DNA from: Stagnihabitans tardus
GTDB taxonomy: Bacteria > Pseudomonadota > Alphaproteobacteria > Rhodobacterales > Rhodobacteraceae
DNA length: 64,000 nt
NCBI RefSeq assembly: GCF_009925085.1
Contig: NZ_JAABNR010000008.1
Coordinates: 124,001-188,000, forward strand
Direction of reading: 5' to 3'
Positions 44,748 through 54,539 of the stretch are shown piece by piece. The notes beneath the pieces were generated by a model. It had not been told where the DNA came from. It ran no database searches and saw only the letters and a list, made by a program, of their open reading frames with translations. Position 1 is the stretch's first letter. Each line of letters starts with the position of its first letter. The position numbers were made by a program, and so were the translations under genes.

Positions 44748-45818
44748 TCACAGCCGGAACTGCTTGGCCAGCTTCAACCCTTGCCCCTGGTAATTCGAGG
44801 CGATGCCCTGGCCGTAAAGCGTGGCAGGGCGCTCGGACATCCGCTCATAGACCAGGCGGCCAACGACCTGGCCGTGTTCCAGCACGAAGGGCGCCTCGTG
44901 GCAGCGCACCTCCAGCACCCCGCGTGAGCCTGCACCCCCCGCCACGGCATGGCCGAAGCCCGGGTCGAAGAAGCCCGCGTAATGCACGCGGAATTCGCCC
45001 ACCATGGCCAGGTAGGGCGCCATCTCGGCGGCGTAGTCGGGCGGGATCGTCACGGCCTCGCGCGAGACGAGGATATAGAAGGCGCCGGGGTCCAGGATGA
45101 TCTGCGCCTCGTCGCTCCGCACCTCCTCCCAGAAGTCGCGGGCCGGGTAATGGCCGATGCGGTCGAGGTCCACCACACCGGTATGGGGCTTCGCGCGGTA
45201 GCCCACGAGGCCGCCGGGCAGGCTCAGGTCGACCGAGAAGCCCAGTCCCTCGGAGATCAGGGCCTCGCCCGTCACCAGCGGCTCCACCGCGTGGAGCGCG
45301 CGGAGTTCGGTGTCAGACAGCACCGACTGGCCATCGCGGAAGCGGATCTGGTTCAGGCGCTGGCCGGGGCGGACCAGGACGGAAAAGCTGCGCGGGCAGA
45401 CCTCGGCATACAAGGGCCCGTCATAGCCCTCGGGGATGCGGTCGAATTCCACCCCGCCATCGGTGATCACCCGGGTCAGAAGGTCCAGCCGCCCGGTCGA
45501 GCTTTTCGCATTGGCCACGGCCGAGAGGCCCGGCGGCAGCGAGAGGCGCTCCATCAGGGGGATCAGGTAGACGCAGTTCTTCTCCAGCACCGCGCCGGGC
45601 CGCAGGTCGATCTCATGCATGGTGAAGGCCGCCAAGCGGTCGGCCACGCGCCGCCCGGCGCCCGCCAGGAAAGAGGCGCGCACCCGATAGGCCTTGGTCC
45701 CGAGCCGCAGGTCCAGGCTCGCGGGCTGCACCTGGCCCGTCGCGAAGGGCACCTCGGCGGCGATCACGCCCCGCGCGATCAAAGCTTCCAGAGCCTGGGA
45801 AGGCAGAACACCGGTCAT
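44748..45818 (-). CDS. dcd: dCTP deaminase, long two-domain alphaproteobacterial type
   Basis: 356 residues, about twice the E. coli Dcd. Two dUTPase-like halves are visible: the first with GQVQPASLDLRLG and NAKSSTGRLDLLTRVITDGG, the second with YVLEVR-like RGVLEVRCHEAPFVLEHGQV and AGFFDPGFGHAVAG. It deaminates dCTP to dUTP for dTTP synthesis. ATG 45818 (MTGVLPSQAL) with AAGGTG at 6 nt is preferred to the GTG at 45827. It lies behind tRNA-Pro. Confidence 0.9.
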   Translation of the reverse strand: MTGVLPSQALEALIARGVIAAEVPFATGQVQPASLDLRLGTKAYRVRASFLAGAGRRVADRLAAFTMHEIDLRPGAVLEKNCVYLIPLMERLSLPPGLSAVANAKSSTGRLDLLTRVITDGGVEFDRIPEGYDGPLYAEVCPRSFSVLVRPGQRLNQIRFRDGQSVLSDTELRALHAVEPLVTGEALISEGLGFSVDLSLPGGLVGYRAKPHTGVVDLDRIGHYPARDFWEEVRSDEAQIILDPGAFYILVSREAVTIPPDYAAEMAPYLAMVGEFRVHYAGFFDPGFGHAVAGGAGSRGVLEVRCHEAPFVLEHGQVVGRLVYERMSERPATLYGQGIASNYQGQGLKLAKQFRL

Positions 45819-45856
45819 CTTGGGCACCTTATGGTCAAAGCCTTGAAGTCAAAAAG

Positions 45857-45889
45857 AAACCGCCCGACTGGTTTCCCAGCGGGCGGTTT
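45857..45889 (-). terminator. Rho-independent terminator of tRNA-Pro
   Basis: A 10-bp stem AAACCGCCCG/CGGGCGGTTT with inner CTGG/CCAG pairing; on the minus strand it is followed by TTTCTTTTT. It begins 7 nt after the encoded CCA of the tRNA. Confidence 0.9.
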
Positions 45890-45895
45890 TTTTCA

Positions 45896-45973
45896 TGGTC
45901 GGGCCGGAGAGATTCGAACTCTCGACCTCCCGCCCCCCAGACGGACGCGCTAACCAGGCTGCGCTACGGCCCG
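45896..45973 (-). tRNA. tRNA-Pro(GGG)
   Basis: Cloverleaf on the minus strand: acceptor CGGGCCG/CGGCCCG with discriminator A and encoded CCA; D-stem GCGC/GCGC with the AGCCTGGTTA loop; anticodon arm TCCGT-CTGGGGG-GCGGG with anticodon GGG after U33; T-arm GAGAG-TTCGAAT-CTCTC. It reads CCC proline codons. The anticodon stem has two G-U pairs. Confidence 0.95.
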
Positions 45974-45986
45974 ACGATGTGCAGGC

Positions 45987-46014
45987 TTCATAACAATATT
46001 CCGGGCAGGGGCAA
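45987..46014 (-). promoter_or_regulatory. Sigma-70-type promoter for tRNA-Pro
   Basis: On the minus strand TTGCCC (46014-46009), a 16-bp spacer and TATGAA (45992-45987), ending 13 bp before the tRNA 5' end. Good fit in spacing and position. Confidence 0.55.
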
Positions 46015-46038
46015 GGGCGAATTTGCACTTTTTCCCGC

Positions 46039-47343
46039 CTATTCGCCGGGGTTGCGACGCGGGCGTGCCGAGGCCTCGGCCATCTGCGCATGCAAGAGAC
46101 CGAGACGCGCCTGAAGGTCGGCCAGGGCAAAGAGGCTTTCGCCCCGGACGCCGGGCAGGGCGCGCAGGCGCGGGGCAAGGCCAGCAAGCGCAACGGGCGC
46201 CGGTGCCGAATCGGCGGCTTGGGGCAGGGGCGTTTCGGGTTGGGCGGTCTCGGGCTGGGGCTCATCCGAGTCCTGCCCAGGCGCCCCTGCCGAGGTCCCT
46301 GGGAGCGATTCCGGGGGGAGGTCCCAGGGTGCCTCATCTTGGGGAAGCGGGAATTCGGAGGGCGCCTCTGCCTGAGGCGGGGCCGTGTCTTCCGCTTCGT
46401 CCGAGCGGAAGGCGGTGATCTCGGCGCCAAGGTCAAAGCTGCCATCGTCCTCGACGAAGACATGCGGCGCTTCGGGCGCCTCTTCCACGACGCCCTGATC
46501 CTCGGCCATCAGGTCGAACAACGAAGGCTGGACGCCCGGCTTGGCCTTGGGCCGGGCCTCGGGGTGAACGAAACCCTCGGGCGCGGCGCGAGTCGGGGCT
46601 ACCCCGTCGGAAAAGGCGATGAAACCGCCTTCGCCGCCGCGAGGCACGTCAAGGTCAAGACCAAAGCCGCCGAATCCCCCGAGGGGCGCGGCAAAGGGGC
46701 GCGGAGCGGCTTCCTCGGTGGCCGGTTCGGTCGCCGCGCTGCCATCTTCATCCTCCGGCTGTTGCGCCGCAGCGGAGGGCGCCGCCAAGGGGCCGTCAAA
46801 GGCCGCCATGTCGATCCCGTCGAACTCCTCCGTGGCCAAGACCCCTGGCTCTGCGGGCATCGACCAATCGGCAGGGTTGGCCAAGGTCTCTTCCGGCGGG
46901 GGCGCATCCCTGTCCGGCATCCGCATGGCCGAGAGGGCGCTGCGGATGGCCGATAGCTCGTCGGTTGCCGAAGATGCGGGCGCCAGGGGCTCGGTCGGGC
47001 GCAGGGGGACGATCGTTGCTGCGGGCTTGGGCGGCGGCAACAGCGCCTCCAGCGGCTCGGGCGCCTCCAGCGCCTCGCCGCCAAGCTCGGCCACATGGCG
47101 AACCCCCTGTTCGCGCAGGATCTTCTGCACGCCCCTGATCGTCATCCCGTCATTGTGCAAGAGCCGCCTGATGCCCGAAAGCAGCGCCACATCCGACGGC
47201 CGGTAATAGCGCCGCCCGCCGGCGCCCTTGACGGGTTTCACCTGCGGAAAGCGCGTCTCCCAGAAACGCAGGACATGGGCCGGAGTCTCAAGATGATCCG
47301 CGACCTCGGAGATCGTGCGGAATGCGTCCGGCGCCTTGTCCAT
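46039..47343 (-). CDS. MerR-family transcriptional regulator with long acidic tail
   Basis: 434 residues. The N-terminal ~75 residues are a MerR winged helix ([54 protein letters not shown]). The rest (~330 residues) is Pro/Ala/Glu-rich and mostly disordered, ending with a helix ([20 protein letters not shown]). No metal-binding cysteines are visible, so it is not a metal sensor of the classical type. The ihfA-merR adjacency is conserved in this group. Target unknown. Confidence 0.88.
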   Translation of the reverse strand: MDKAPDAFRTISEVADHLETPAHVLRFWETRFPQVKPVKGAGGRRYYRPSDVALLSGIRRLLHNDGMTIRGVQKILREQGVRHVAELGGEALEAPEPLEALLPPPKPAATIVPLRPTEPLAPASSATDELSAIRSALSAMRMPDRDAPPPEETLANPADWSMPAEPGVLATEEFDGIDMAAFDGPLAAPSAAAQQPEDEDGSAATEPATEEAAPRPFAAPLGGFGGFGLDLDVPRGGEGGFIAFSDGVAPTRAAPEGFVHPEARPKAKPGVQPSLFDLMAEDQGVVEEAPEAPHVFVEDDGSFDLGAEITAFRSDEAEDTAPPQAEAPSEFPLPQDEAPWDLPPESLPGTSAGAPGQDSDEPQPETAQPETPLPQAADSAPAPVALAGLAPRLRALPGVRGESLFALADLQARLGLLHAQMAEASARPRRNPGE

Positions 47344-47352
47344 CGGTTTGCC

Positions 47353-47652
47353 TTATTCGGTCCCGCCCGAGACGCGATCCTTCATGAGATGCGAGGGGCG
47401 GAAGGTCAGAACCCGGCGCGGCGAGATCGGAACCTCGTCCCCGGTCTTGGGGTTGCGGCCGACGCGGGCGGATTTCTCGCGCAGCGAAAAGGTGCCGAAG
47501 GACGAGATCTTGACCGTCTCACCGGCGGCCAGCGCATCCGAGACATGTTGCAGGACCGATTCCACCAGGCTGGCGGATTCGTTGCGGCTGAGCCCGACCT
47601 CGCGGAACACCGATTCCGCCAGATCCATCCGTGTAAGCGTCTTCTCCGTCAT
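47353..47652 (-). CDS. ihfA: Integration host factor subunit alpha
   Basis: 99 residues, HU/IHF fold: [58 protein letters not shown] with the intercalating Pro arm RNPKTG. IHF bends DNA by about 160 degrees in nucleoid architecture, recombination and transcription. Two adjacent ATGs exist (47655, 47652); 47652 gives 6-nt spacing from GGGGGG. It follows fabH by 120 bp and precedes merR. Confidence 0.95.
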   Translation of the reverse strand: MTEKTLTRMDLAESVFREVGLSRNESASLVESVLQHVSDALAAGETVKISSFGTFSLREKSARVGRNPKTGDEVPISPRRVLTFRPSHLMKDRVSGGTE

Positions 47653-47774
47653 CATGATCCCCCCAAAGGATTTTTGCCATGATTGCGGCGGTTCAAATTG
47701 CGAGTCAATAACAATGGCTTGGGGCGCGTTTTTCAGAGCCTGCACCAGCGACAATCCGGCGGGATTCGGGCAAC

Positions 47775-48743
47775 TTACCAGCGCAGGACGACAGAGCCCC
47801 AGGCGAGGCCCCCGCCGATGGCCTCGGTGACCAGGAGATCGCCGCGCTTGATCTGGCCGCGCTGCACGCCGACCGAAAGGGCGAGGGGAATCGAGGCGGC
47901 CGAGGTATTGCCATGGTCCTGCACGGTCACGACGACCTGCTCCATCGGCAGTTGCATCTTCTTGGCCGTGCCTTCGATGATGCGGATATTGGCCTGGTGC
48001 GGCACAATCCAGTCGACATCGCCCGAAGTCAGCCCGGCCTTCTCCAGCGCGGCATGGGCGGTGGAGGCCAGCTTCTCGACCGCGTGGCGGAAGACTTCCT
48101 TGCCCTGCATGCGCAGGTGGCCCGTCGTCCCGGTGGAGACGCCGCCATCGACGTAAAGCAGGTCCTTGAACTGGCCGTCCGAATGCAGATCGGCGGACAG
48201 GATGCCCCGGTCCGTGCTGGCGCCGGTGCCTTCCTCGGCCTCAAGCACCAGGGCGCCCGCGCCATCGCCGAAGAGCACGCAGGTCGTGCGGTCTTTCCAG
48301 TCCATCAGCTTCGAAAAGGTCTCGGCGCCGATGACCAGAACCCGCCGCGCCTGGCCCGAGAGGATCAGCGCATTGGCCGTGGTCAGGGCAAAGACAAAAC
48401 CCGCGCAGACCGCCTGGACGTCGAAGGCAAAGCCGCCGGCGCCGATCTTGGCCTGGACCATGGTGGCGGCGGAGGGAAAGGTCAGATCGGCGGTCGAGGT
48501 CGCCACGATGATGGCGTCGATCGTGCTGGCCTCGATCCCGGCATTCTCCAGCGCCGCACGGGCGGCATGGGCGCCAAGGTCAGAGGTCGTCTCGCCCTCG
48601 GCCGCGAAATGCCGCCGCTCGATCCCGGACCGCGACTTGATCCATTCGTCAGAGGTCTCGACCAGGGTTTCCAGCTCGGAATTGGGGACGACGCGGGCGG
48701 GCAAATAGTGGCCCACGCCCTTCACCACGGCGCGCAATGTCAT
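47775..48743 (-). CDS. fabH: 3-oxoacyl-ACP synthase III (FabH)
   Basis: 322 residues. Catalytic Cys in [14 protein letters not shown], His in [12 protein letters not shown] and Asn in [14 protein letters not shown] are all present. It condenses acetyl-CoA with malonyl-ACP to start fatty acid synthesis. The ATG at 48743 overlaps the plsX stop (ATGA). Confidence 0.96.
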   Translation of the reverse strand: MTLRAVVKGVGHYLPARVVPNSELETLVETSDEWIKSRSGIERRHFAAEGETTSDLGAHAARAALENAGIEASTIDAIIVATSTADLTFPSAATMVQAKIGAGGFAFDVQAVCAGFVFALTTANALILSGQARRVLVIGAETFSKLMDWKDRTTCVLFGDGAGALVLEAEEGTGASTDRGILSADLHSDGQFKDLLYVDGGVSTGTTGHLRMQGKEVFRHAVEKLASTAHAALEKAGLTSGDVDWIVPHQANIRIIEGTAKKMQLPMEQVVVTVQDHGNTSAASIPLALSVGVQRGQIKRGDLLVTEAIGGGLAWGSVVLRW

Positions 48744-49876
48744 TCGGATTTCCTTGGCTCCCCATCCGGGGTTTTCGCCCCTTCGGCACTTTGCCCCGCG
48801 ATGGCGCCCGATGCAACGCCCGAAGCGACCCTGGCTGCAAGCCTTTCGTGGAAGCCCGAGCGCGCGAGGCGCCAGGCCATCTCGACCGCAGCCGCATGGC
48901 CCGTCGCATCCGACCCGCCATGCGATTTCACCACTGTGCCGTTCAACCCCAAGAAGACCCCGCCATTGGCGCGGCGCGGGTCCATCCGCTCGCGCAGGCG
49001 GTTCAGCGCTCCGCTGGCGAAGGCGGCGGTAAGCTTGGAGAAGAGCGTCGCCTTGAAGCTTTGCCGCAGGAAGTCGCCAATCAGCCGCGCCGTGCCCTCG
49101 GCGGTCTTCAGCGCCACATTGCCGGTGAAGCCATCGGTCACGATCACATCGACACGGTCCGAGGGCAGGTCGGTGCCCTCGACATAGCCGATATAGGTGT
49201 AATCGCCGCGCGCGGCGGCCTCGGCGATCAGGTCCGAGGCGGCTTTCAGCTCGGCCGAGCCCTTGTGCTCTTCGGTGCCGACGTTCAAGAGACCCACCCG
49301 GGGCCGCGTCAGCCCCATGCCATTGCGGGCATAAGAGGCGCCCATCATGGCATATTGCAAGAGGTCCTCGGCATCGGCCTTGATATCGGCGCCCGCGTCC
49401 AGCATCAGGTTGAAGCCATGCGGATTGCGCGAGGGCCAGAGGCAGGCAATCGCCGGGCGGTTGATCTCGGGCAGGCGGCGCAGGCGGATCATCGCCACGG
49501 CCATCAAGGCGCCGGTATTGCCGCAAGAGACCGCGGCCGAGGCTTCACCCGTCTTCACCGCCTCGACGGCGCCCCACATCGAGGTGCCCTGGCCGTGGCG
49601 CATGATCTGGGCGGGCTTGTCTTCCATCGTCACGACGCGGGCGGCGTGGCGGATGGTCACGCGACCCGCCAGCGCGGGCTGGGCCGCGACCAGGGCCGCA
49701 AGCTGCGCCTCGTCCCCGTGCAAGAGGAACTGCGTCCCCGGCATCTTGGGCGCGCAAATGGCAAGACCGGCGACAACAGCCGCCGGTCCGCGGTCTCCGC
49801 CCATGGCGTCGACCGAAAGGGTGATCGCTCCCTTGGCTTGCGGTCCAACGCTTTGGCTTTGGATCGCCTGCGACAT
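48740..49876 (-). CDS. plsX: Phosphate acyltransferase PlsX
   Basis: 378 residues. [37 protein letters not shown] and [19 protein letters not shown] are PlsX signatures. It makes acyl-phosphate from acyl-ACP for glycerophospholipid synthesis. ATG 49876 (MSQAIQSQ) starts 17 bp after the rpmF stop; an in-frame upstream start lies inside rpmF. The rpmF-plsX-fabH order is classical. Confidence 0.95.
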   Translation of the reverse strand: MSQAIQSQSVGPQAKGAITLSVDAMGGDRGPAAVVAGLAICAPKMPGTQFLLHGDEAQLAALVAAQPALAGRVTIRHAARVVTMEDKPAQIMRHGQGTSMWGAVEAVKTGEASAAVSCGNTGALMAVAMIRLRRLPEINRPAIACLWPSRNPHGFNLMLDAGADIKADAEDLLQYAMMGASYARNGMGLTRPRVGLLNVGTEEHKGSAELKAASDLIAEAAARGDYTYIGYVEGTDLPSDRVDVIVTDGFTGNVALKTAEGTARLIGDFLRQSFKATLFSKLTAAFASGALNRLRERMDPRRANGGVFLGLNGTVVKSHGGSDATGHAAAVEMAWRLARSGFHERLAARVASGVASGAIAGQSAEGAKTPDGEPRKSE

Positions 49877-49892
49877 GGGAGGATGCCTGATC

Positions 49893-50099
49893 TCAGGCCG
49901 CGTCTTCGTCGGTGTCGACGGTCGACTTGGCAGCGACCACTTCGCGGGCATCGTAATGGCCGCAGGCGCCGCAAACGTGGTGCGGGCGCTTCAGCTCGCC
50001 GCAGTTCGGGCATTCGTTGGGGTTCGCGGCGACCAGCGAGTCATGGGCGCGGCGCATGTTGCGCTTGGAAGAGGTCGTGCGATTCTGCGGGACAGCCAT
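49893..50099 (-). CDS. rpmF: 50S ribosomal protein L32
   Basis: 68 residues: [20 protein letters not shown] is canonical, and CPNCGEL with CGACGHY form the zinc-binding (C+) version of L32. The acidic tail [10 protein letters not shown] is typical of this group. It heads the plsX-fabH-ihfA operon. Confidence 0.97.
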   Translation of the reverse strand: MAVPQNRTTSSKRNMRRAHDSLVAANPNECPNCGELKRPHHVCGACGHYDAREVVAAKSTVDTDEDAA

Positions 50100-50202
50100 G
50101 TCACACCTGTAACTGAAGGGGACATACCCCTGATTTCATTTCGATTTCCGGTAAGTCAGACCGGAAAGCAAGACCCGGCACAACCCCTTGGATGAGGCGC
50201 GG

Positions 50203-50230
50203 AACATAAGGATTTTCCGCCCCGGCGCAA
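50203..50230 (-). promoter_or_regulatory. Candidate promoter of the rpmF-plsX-fabH operon
   Basis: On the minus strand TTGCGC (50230-50225), a 16-bp spacer and TATGTT (50208-50203), about 100 bp upstream of rpmF and between yceD and rpmF. Confidence 0.4.
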
Positions 50231-50259
50231 GCCCCAATCGACGGGATTTCCCAAGGAAG

Positions 50260-50817
50260 TTAAGGCTCCTGCGATTCCCCGGTCGTGGGCTTGATCAGCT
50301 TGGCCAGGCCCGCAAAGGGGCGCAGGTCGGCATCGCGCAAGGGGGCCGCGCCCGGTTCGGCAAAGACCGCCTCGCCCAGCGCCGCCCCCGTGGCGCGCGG
50401 GTAAAGCGGCAGGGCCAGCGACAGGGCCTCGACCACAACGGTGACCGCGTCGATCACTTCGGGCAGGGCCTCGGCCGTGTCATCCTCGGGGATCTCGGCC
50501 TCCTCGGCATCGGGCTCCTGCCAGTCTTCCAGGAATTTCCGCGTTACCTCCTCGTCGATCACGCAGGGCACGGGGTCGAGCGTCACGACACAGGCCTGGA
50601 CCGCGCGGGCCGTCAGCCGACCCTTGAGAATCAGGTCGCGCTTGCCCAGGGGGCGGATGTCGCCATCGAACTCCAGCGCGGGCAGGTCGATCAGTCCCAG
50701 GGCGGCGGCGATGGCCTGACGCTCGGGGGCGGAGGGGCGGAATTTCACATGGGTCGCATTGCGCCCCGAGATCGAGGCCACGCGGAAGGGCAGGCTGGGC
50801 AAGGTCTGGTCGGTCAT
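50260..50817 (-). CDS. DUF177/YceD family protein
   Basis: 185 residues with the central CVVTLDPVPCVIDEEVTRKFL and the acidic PDAEEAEIPEDDTAEALPEV segment, ending near DLRPFAGLAKLI. YceD-type proteins are universally linked to rpmF and are implicated in 23S rRNA accumulation/ribosome assembly in plants and bacteria. The ATG at 50817 follows GGAGAGG. It lies directly upstream of rpmF. Confidence 0.88.
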   Translation of the reverse strand: MTDQTLPSLPFRVASISGRNATHVKFRPSAPERQAIAAALGLIDLPALEFDGDIRPLGKRDLILKGRLTARAVQACVVTLDPVPCVIDEEVTRKFLEDWQEPDAEEAEIPEDDTAEALPEVIDAVTVVVEALSLALPLYPRATGAALGEAVFAEPGAAPLRDADLRPFAGLAKLIKPTTGESQEP

Positions 50818-51000
50818 CTGGGCCTCTCCAAGAGGTTTCCCGCGCGTTATGGCCCAAGGTGCGGGGGGGTCAAGCGTTCCTTTCTTGCTGGAGGGGCCTT
50901 CCATGATGTAAGCGATGGAAAAGCGGGCGGCGTGGAAAGGGAATCCGCGCCTGGCAGAAATATGCGGACCGGGCCTTGTCCGGTCACGGCAGGGGACGGC

Positions 51001-51519
51001 ATGACGGGCAGGGACGCGAAGACAGGGCAGGCAGGCGCGGGGAACCCCGGGCGCGACCTCCGCCGCCATCCGCTTGCGCCGCTGCGGGGTCTGTCGGTGC
51101 TTTTGCTTTGCGCCGTCATGGGTTGCACGCCGATCTACTCGATGCATGGTTATGCGCCCGACGACGAGACCCTGGCCCAGATCGAGACCGGCGTCGACAC
51201 GCGCGAGACGGTGGCGGCCTTCCTCGGGCGGCCCACGACCGACGGGCTCTTGAACGACGAGGCCTGGTTCTATGTCCAGAGCCGCTGGAAGTCGGTGGGC
51301 ATGGGGGCGCCGCAGGAATACGACCGCCAGGTCGTGGCCGTGACCTTTTCCGAGGATGGCCGGGTGGCCAATATCGAGCGATTCGGCCTCGAGCGCGGTG
51401 AGATCGTGCCCTTGTCGCGCCGCGTGACCTCGACGCCCATCAAGGGCCGCTCGGCGCTGAGCCAGATCTTCTCTAACTTTGGCCGCGTGGACGCGGCGAG
51501 CCTGTTCCGGAACCGGTGA
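51001..51519 (+). CDS. BamE/SmpA-like outer membrane assembly lipoprotein
   Basis: 172 residues. A basic N-terminus, then a lipoprotein signal (LSVLLLCAVMGC, lipobox Cys ~42) and the BamE fold (GYAPDDETLAQIETGVDTRE, VAAFLGRPTTDG, AWFYVQSRWKS). BamE stabilises the BamABCD complex that inserts outer-membrane barrels. ATG 51001 follows GCAGGGGACGGC. It is divergent from yceD. The C-terminal ~45 residues are longer than in E. coli BamE. Confidence 0.88.
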   Translation: MTGRDAKTGQAGAGNPGRDLRRHPLAPLRGLSVLLLCAVMGCTPIYSMHGYAPDDETLAQIETGVDTRETVAAFLGRPTTDGLLNDEAWFYVQSRWKSVGMGAPQEYDRQVVAVTFSEDGRVANIERFGLERGEIVPLSRRVTSTPIKGRSALSQIFSNFGRVDAASLFRNR

Positions 51520-51520
51520 A

Positions 51521-51576
51521 GCGTAGGGTGGGTGAAACCCACCGTTGCGCGGCGGTGGGTTTCACCCACCCTACGC
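51521..51576. repeat. Perfect 23-bp inverted repeat between convergent genes
   Basis: Arms at 51521-51543 and 51554-51576 are exact reverse complements (core GGGTGGGTGAAACCCACC), with a 10-nt loop. It begins just after the BamE stop and extends into the ABC-F gene, whose last codon and TAG stop it encodes. The core resembles a GTAGGGTGGGT-type intergenic repeat common in proteobacteria; it probably also terminates both transcripts. Confidence 0.88.
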
Positions 51577-53370
51577 CTTTTCTTCCAGGGCCAGCCATTC
51601 CTCTTCGGCCGCCGCCAGGGCCGCCTGGCGTTCGGCCAGCATCTCGGTGCCCTTTTTGAACTTCACCGGCTCGCGGGTGAAGAACTGGGGATCGGCCAAG
51701 AGGTCGTTCAGCTTGGCGATCTCGGCCTCCAGCTTTTCGATGACGCCGGGCAGGGCCTCCAACCGCTTGCGTTCGGTGAAAGAGAGCCCATCGGCCTTCT
51801 TCACCTCCTTGGGCGCCTCGACGGGTTTGGCGACCTCGCGGGCCTTGGCCGCCTCGCCCTTGGCGGGGCGCTGGCTGATATAGTCGGTCCAGCCGCCGGG
51901 ATAGGCCATGACCTCGCCATTGCCCTCGAGCGCCACGGTGGTCGTGGCCACCCGGTCGATGAAATCCCGGTCGTGGCTGACCAAAAGCACCGTGCCGTCG
52001 TAATCGCCCAGGATGTCCTGCAAGAGGTCCAGCGTCTCGATATCCAGGTCGTTGGTCGGCTCGTCCATGATCAGAAGGTTCGAAGGCCGCGCCATCAGCT
52101 TGGCCAAGAGAAGCCGCGCCCGCTCGCCACCCGAGAGGCTTTTGACCGGGGCCCGCGCCTGGGCCTCGTCAAAGAGGAAGTCCTTCAGATAGCCCACGAC
52201 ATGCTTGGGCGTGCCGCGCACCATGACCTGGTCGGAATTGCCCGAGACCGCCATCAGCGGATCATTGGTCAGGTTGACCCAAAGGCTCTCTTCGGGGTCG
52301 AGCCGCGCGCGGGCCTGGTCGAAGATGGCGATATCCAGCTGGGTGCCCAGGCTCACCGTGCCCGCATCGGGCGGGATTTCCCCGGTCAGCATACGCAGAA
52401 GCGTCGTCTTGCCCACGCCATTCGGGCCCACAAAGGCCACACGGTCGCCGCGCAGGATCTTGAGGTCGAAATCCTTCAGGATCACCTTGTCGCCGAAGGC
52501 TTTCGAAATCCCCAGGGCCTCGATCACCTTCTTGCCCGAGGTCGGACCGGATTCGAACTCCAGGGCCGCCGTGCCCTTGCGGCGGATCTGGTTGGACCGC
52601 TCCTCGCGCAGCGCCGCCAGCGCCCGAACCCGTCCCTGGTTGCGCTTGCGGCGTGCCGAGATCCCCTCGACCGCCCACCGCGCCTCGGCCTTGATCTTGC
52701 GGTCCAGCTTGTGGCGCGCCGCATCCTCTTCGGCCCAGGTCTCTTCGCGCCATTCCTCGAAGCCGTAAAAGCCCAATTCGCGCCGCCGGATCACACCGCG
52801 ATCGAGCCAGAAGGTCGCCTTGGTCAGCCGGTTCAAAAACGCCCGGTCGTGCGAGATCAGCACAAAAGCCGCCCGCGTCTCGTTCAGGAAATTCTCCAGC
52901 CATTCGATGGCGGCAATGTCCAGGTGGTTGGTCGGCTCGTCCAGAAGCATCAGCTCCGGCGCCTCGGCCACCAGTTTCGCGAGCGCTGCCCGGCGACGTT
53001 CCCCACCCGAGGCCGAGGCAATCGGCGTCTCGGGCTTGAAGCCCAGGCCCTCGGCGGCCACCGAAAGCCGCCATTCCTCGCCGACCTCAAGCTTTGATGC
53101 CGCATAATCGCCCAATGTCTCGAAGCCCGCCATCTCGGGCTCTTGCTCCATATAGCCCACCGTCACCCCGGGGGGGACATGGCGGGCGCCCTTATCGCCC
53201 TCGACGAAGCCCGCCATGAGCTTCATCAGCGTGGATTTGCCCGACCCGTTGCGGCCGACCAGGGCCAGCCTGTCGCCCTCCTGCACCGTCATGTCGATGC
53301 CGTCGAAAAGGGGATTGCCGCCGAAAGTCAGCGAGAGACCGGAGAGTTGCAGAAGGGGTGCGCGTGCCAT
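51571..53370 (-). CDS. ABC-F family ATPase (Uup-like)
   Basis: 599 residues with two ABC domains: GRNGSGKSTLMKL / SASGGERRRAALAKL / LMLLDEPTNHLDI and GPNGVGKTTLLRM / SLSGGERARLLLAKL / LLIMDEPTNDLDI, a charged linker between them and a C-terminal coiled coil (LEALPGVIEKLEAEIAKLND). No membrane domain. ABC-F proteins act on the ribosome or, for Uup, on branched DNA. ATG 53370 gives MARAPLLQLSGLSL; the Ala-stop end is repeat-derived. Confidence 0.92.
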   Translation of the reverse strand: MARAPLLQLSGLSLTFGGNPLFDGIDMTVQEGDRLALVGRNGSGKSTLMKLMAGFVEGDKGARHVPPGVTVGYMEQEPEMAGFETLGDYAASKLEVGEEWRLSVAAEGLGFKPETPIASASGGERRRAALAKLVAEAPELMLLDEPTNHLDIAAIEWLENFLNETRAAFVLISHDRAFLNRLTKATFWLDRGVIRRRELGFYGFEEWREETWAEEDAARHKLDRKIKAEARWAVEGISARRKRNQGRVRALAALREERSNQIRRKGTAALEFESGPTSGKKVIEALGISKAFGDKVILKDFDLKILRGDRVAFVGPNGVGKTTLLRMLTGEIPPDAGTVSLGTQLDIAIFDQARARLDPEESLWVNLTNDPLMAVSGNSDQVMVRGTPKHVVGYLKDFLFDEAQARAPVKSLSGGERARLLLAKLMARPSNLLIMDEPTNDLDIETLDLLQDILGDYDGTVLLVSHDRDFIDRVATTTVALEGNGEVMAYPGGWTDYISQRPAKGEAAKAREVAKPVEAPKEVKKADGLSFTERKRLEALPGVIEKLEAEIAKLNDLLADPQFFTREPVKFKKGTEMLAERQAALAAAEEEWLALEEKA

Positions 53371-53401
53371 GGGCCGCAGGTATCCGGCCCGAAAGCCGCG
53401 G

Positions 53402-54103
53402 TCAACTGCCAAGCAGGGCGCGCAACCTTGCAGGCGGGATGTCGGCAGGACGCAGCAGCGTCAGCACATGCAAAGTGTCGAGGTCGCGGTCCACGACCGC
53501 ATGATCCGAGACCCGGGCGCCAAGCGCGAGGTAAAAGCGCAGCAGCGGCGGCAGGCGCAAGGGATCGGGGGAGACGGCGGGCAGGGGCAGCGTCTCGGCC
53601 GCGCGGCGCCCGGGGGAGGGGTCCGCCACATGGGGCCGCAGCGCCGCCAGCGCCGCCCCATGATCCGCGCTCGCGCCGGGAAAGGAGCTGGAGCCGAAGA
53701 TCAGCGTCACCGCCTCCTCCCTTGCCAGCCGGGCGACAAGGCCAAAGGCCAGCCGCAGGATCCCCGGGTCGCTTTCGCGCGGATGGAGGCAAAAGCGGCC
53801 CAGCTCCAGGCTGGCGCCCTCGCGGGCGAGTGGCGAAAGGTCGTAGAAAGCCGCCGCATAGGACTGCGCCCGGTCCGAGCCCGGGGCGAAATCCTGCAGC
53901 CGCGCCGTGGCCACCAGGCTCTCCCCCGCGCTGATCACCAGGTGACGGCAAAGCGGATCATAGGGGTCGCTCTCCAGCCCCTCGCCCCCGCGAAAGGCCA
54001 GGTGACGCAGCGCCAGGACCTCGGTCAGGTCGGCATCGGGGGGCAGAAGTCGGGCGCTCAGGCGGCCCAGGGTCAGGATGGGGGCTTGCAGCTTCAGGGT
54101 CAT
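53402..54103 (-). CDS. OlsB-like GNAT-fold acyltransferase (PF13444 type)
   Basis: 233 residues. EVLALRHLAFRGGEGLESDP, ATARLQDFAPG, SLELGRFCLHP and the C-terminal PPLLRFYLALGARVSDHAVV, followed by DRDLDTLHV, resemble ornithine N-acyltransferases (OlsB) and hemolysin-like acyltransferases. It could make lyso-ornithine lipid, but no OlsA partner is adjacent, so the acceptor is uncertain. It is divergent from msrB and shares its orientation with the ABC-F gene. Confidence 0.75.
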   Translation of the reverse strand: MTLKLQAPILTLGRLSARLLPPDADLTEVLALRHLAFRGGEGLESDPYDPLCRHLVISAGESLVATARLQDFAPGSDRAQSYAAAFYDLSPLAREGASLELGRFCLHPRESDPGILRLAFGLVARLAREEAVTLIFGSSSFPGASADHGAALAALRPHVADPSPGRRAAETLPLPAVSPDPLRLPPLLRFYLALGARVSDHAVVDRDLDTLHVLTLLRPADIPPARLRALLGS

Positions 54104-54136
54104 GGCCTAGATTTGACGGGAAACCCGGAGGTGTCC

Positions 54137-54529
54137 ATGGAAAAGCTGGAAAAGAGCGACGACGACTGGCTGCGGCAACTGGGCGACGAGGCCTTCCGGG
54201 TGATGCGCAAGCATGGCACCGAGCGGCCCTTCAGCCATGACAACTTCCCCGACGCCCCGGGGGTCTATTACTGCAAGGGCTGCGGCGCCAAGCTCTTCGA
54301 GGCCGAGACCAAGTTCGATGCGGGCTGCGGCTGGCCCTCTTTCTATGCGCCCGCCGATGCCGAGACCGTGGGCGAAAGCGTCGACCGCAGCCATTTCATG
54401 GTGCGGACCGAGGTCCATTGCAACGGCTGCGGTGGCCACCTGGGCCATGTCTTCCCCGATGGCCCGGCCCCCACGGGCCTGCGCTATTGCATCAACGGCG
54501 TGGCGCTGGACTTCGAGCCCGAAGGCTGA
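54137..54529 (+). CDS. msrB: Peptide-methionine (R)-S-oxide reductase MsrB
   Basis: 130 residues, cytoplasmic form. Two CxxC zinc pairs (YYCKGCGAKL, HCNGCGGHLG), AGCGWPSFYAP, and the catalytic Cys in LRYCINGVALDF. It reduces methionine-R-sulfoxide. ATG 54137 has GGAGG at 6 nt; GTG 54131 is less likely. Confidence 0.95.
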   Translation: MEKLEKSDDDWLRQLGDEAFRVMRKHGTERPFSHDNFPDAPGVYYCKGCGAKLFEAETKFDAGCGWPSFYAPADAETVGESVDRSHFMVRTEVHCNGCGGHLGHVFPDGPAPTGLRYCINGVALDFEPEG

Positions 54530-54539
54530 TCCCGGGACG

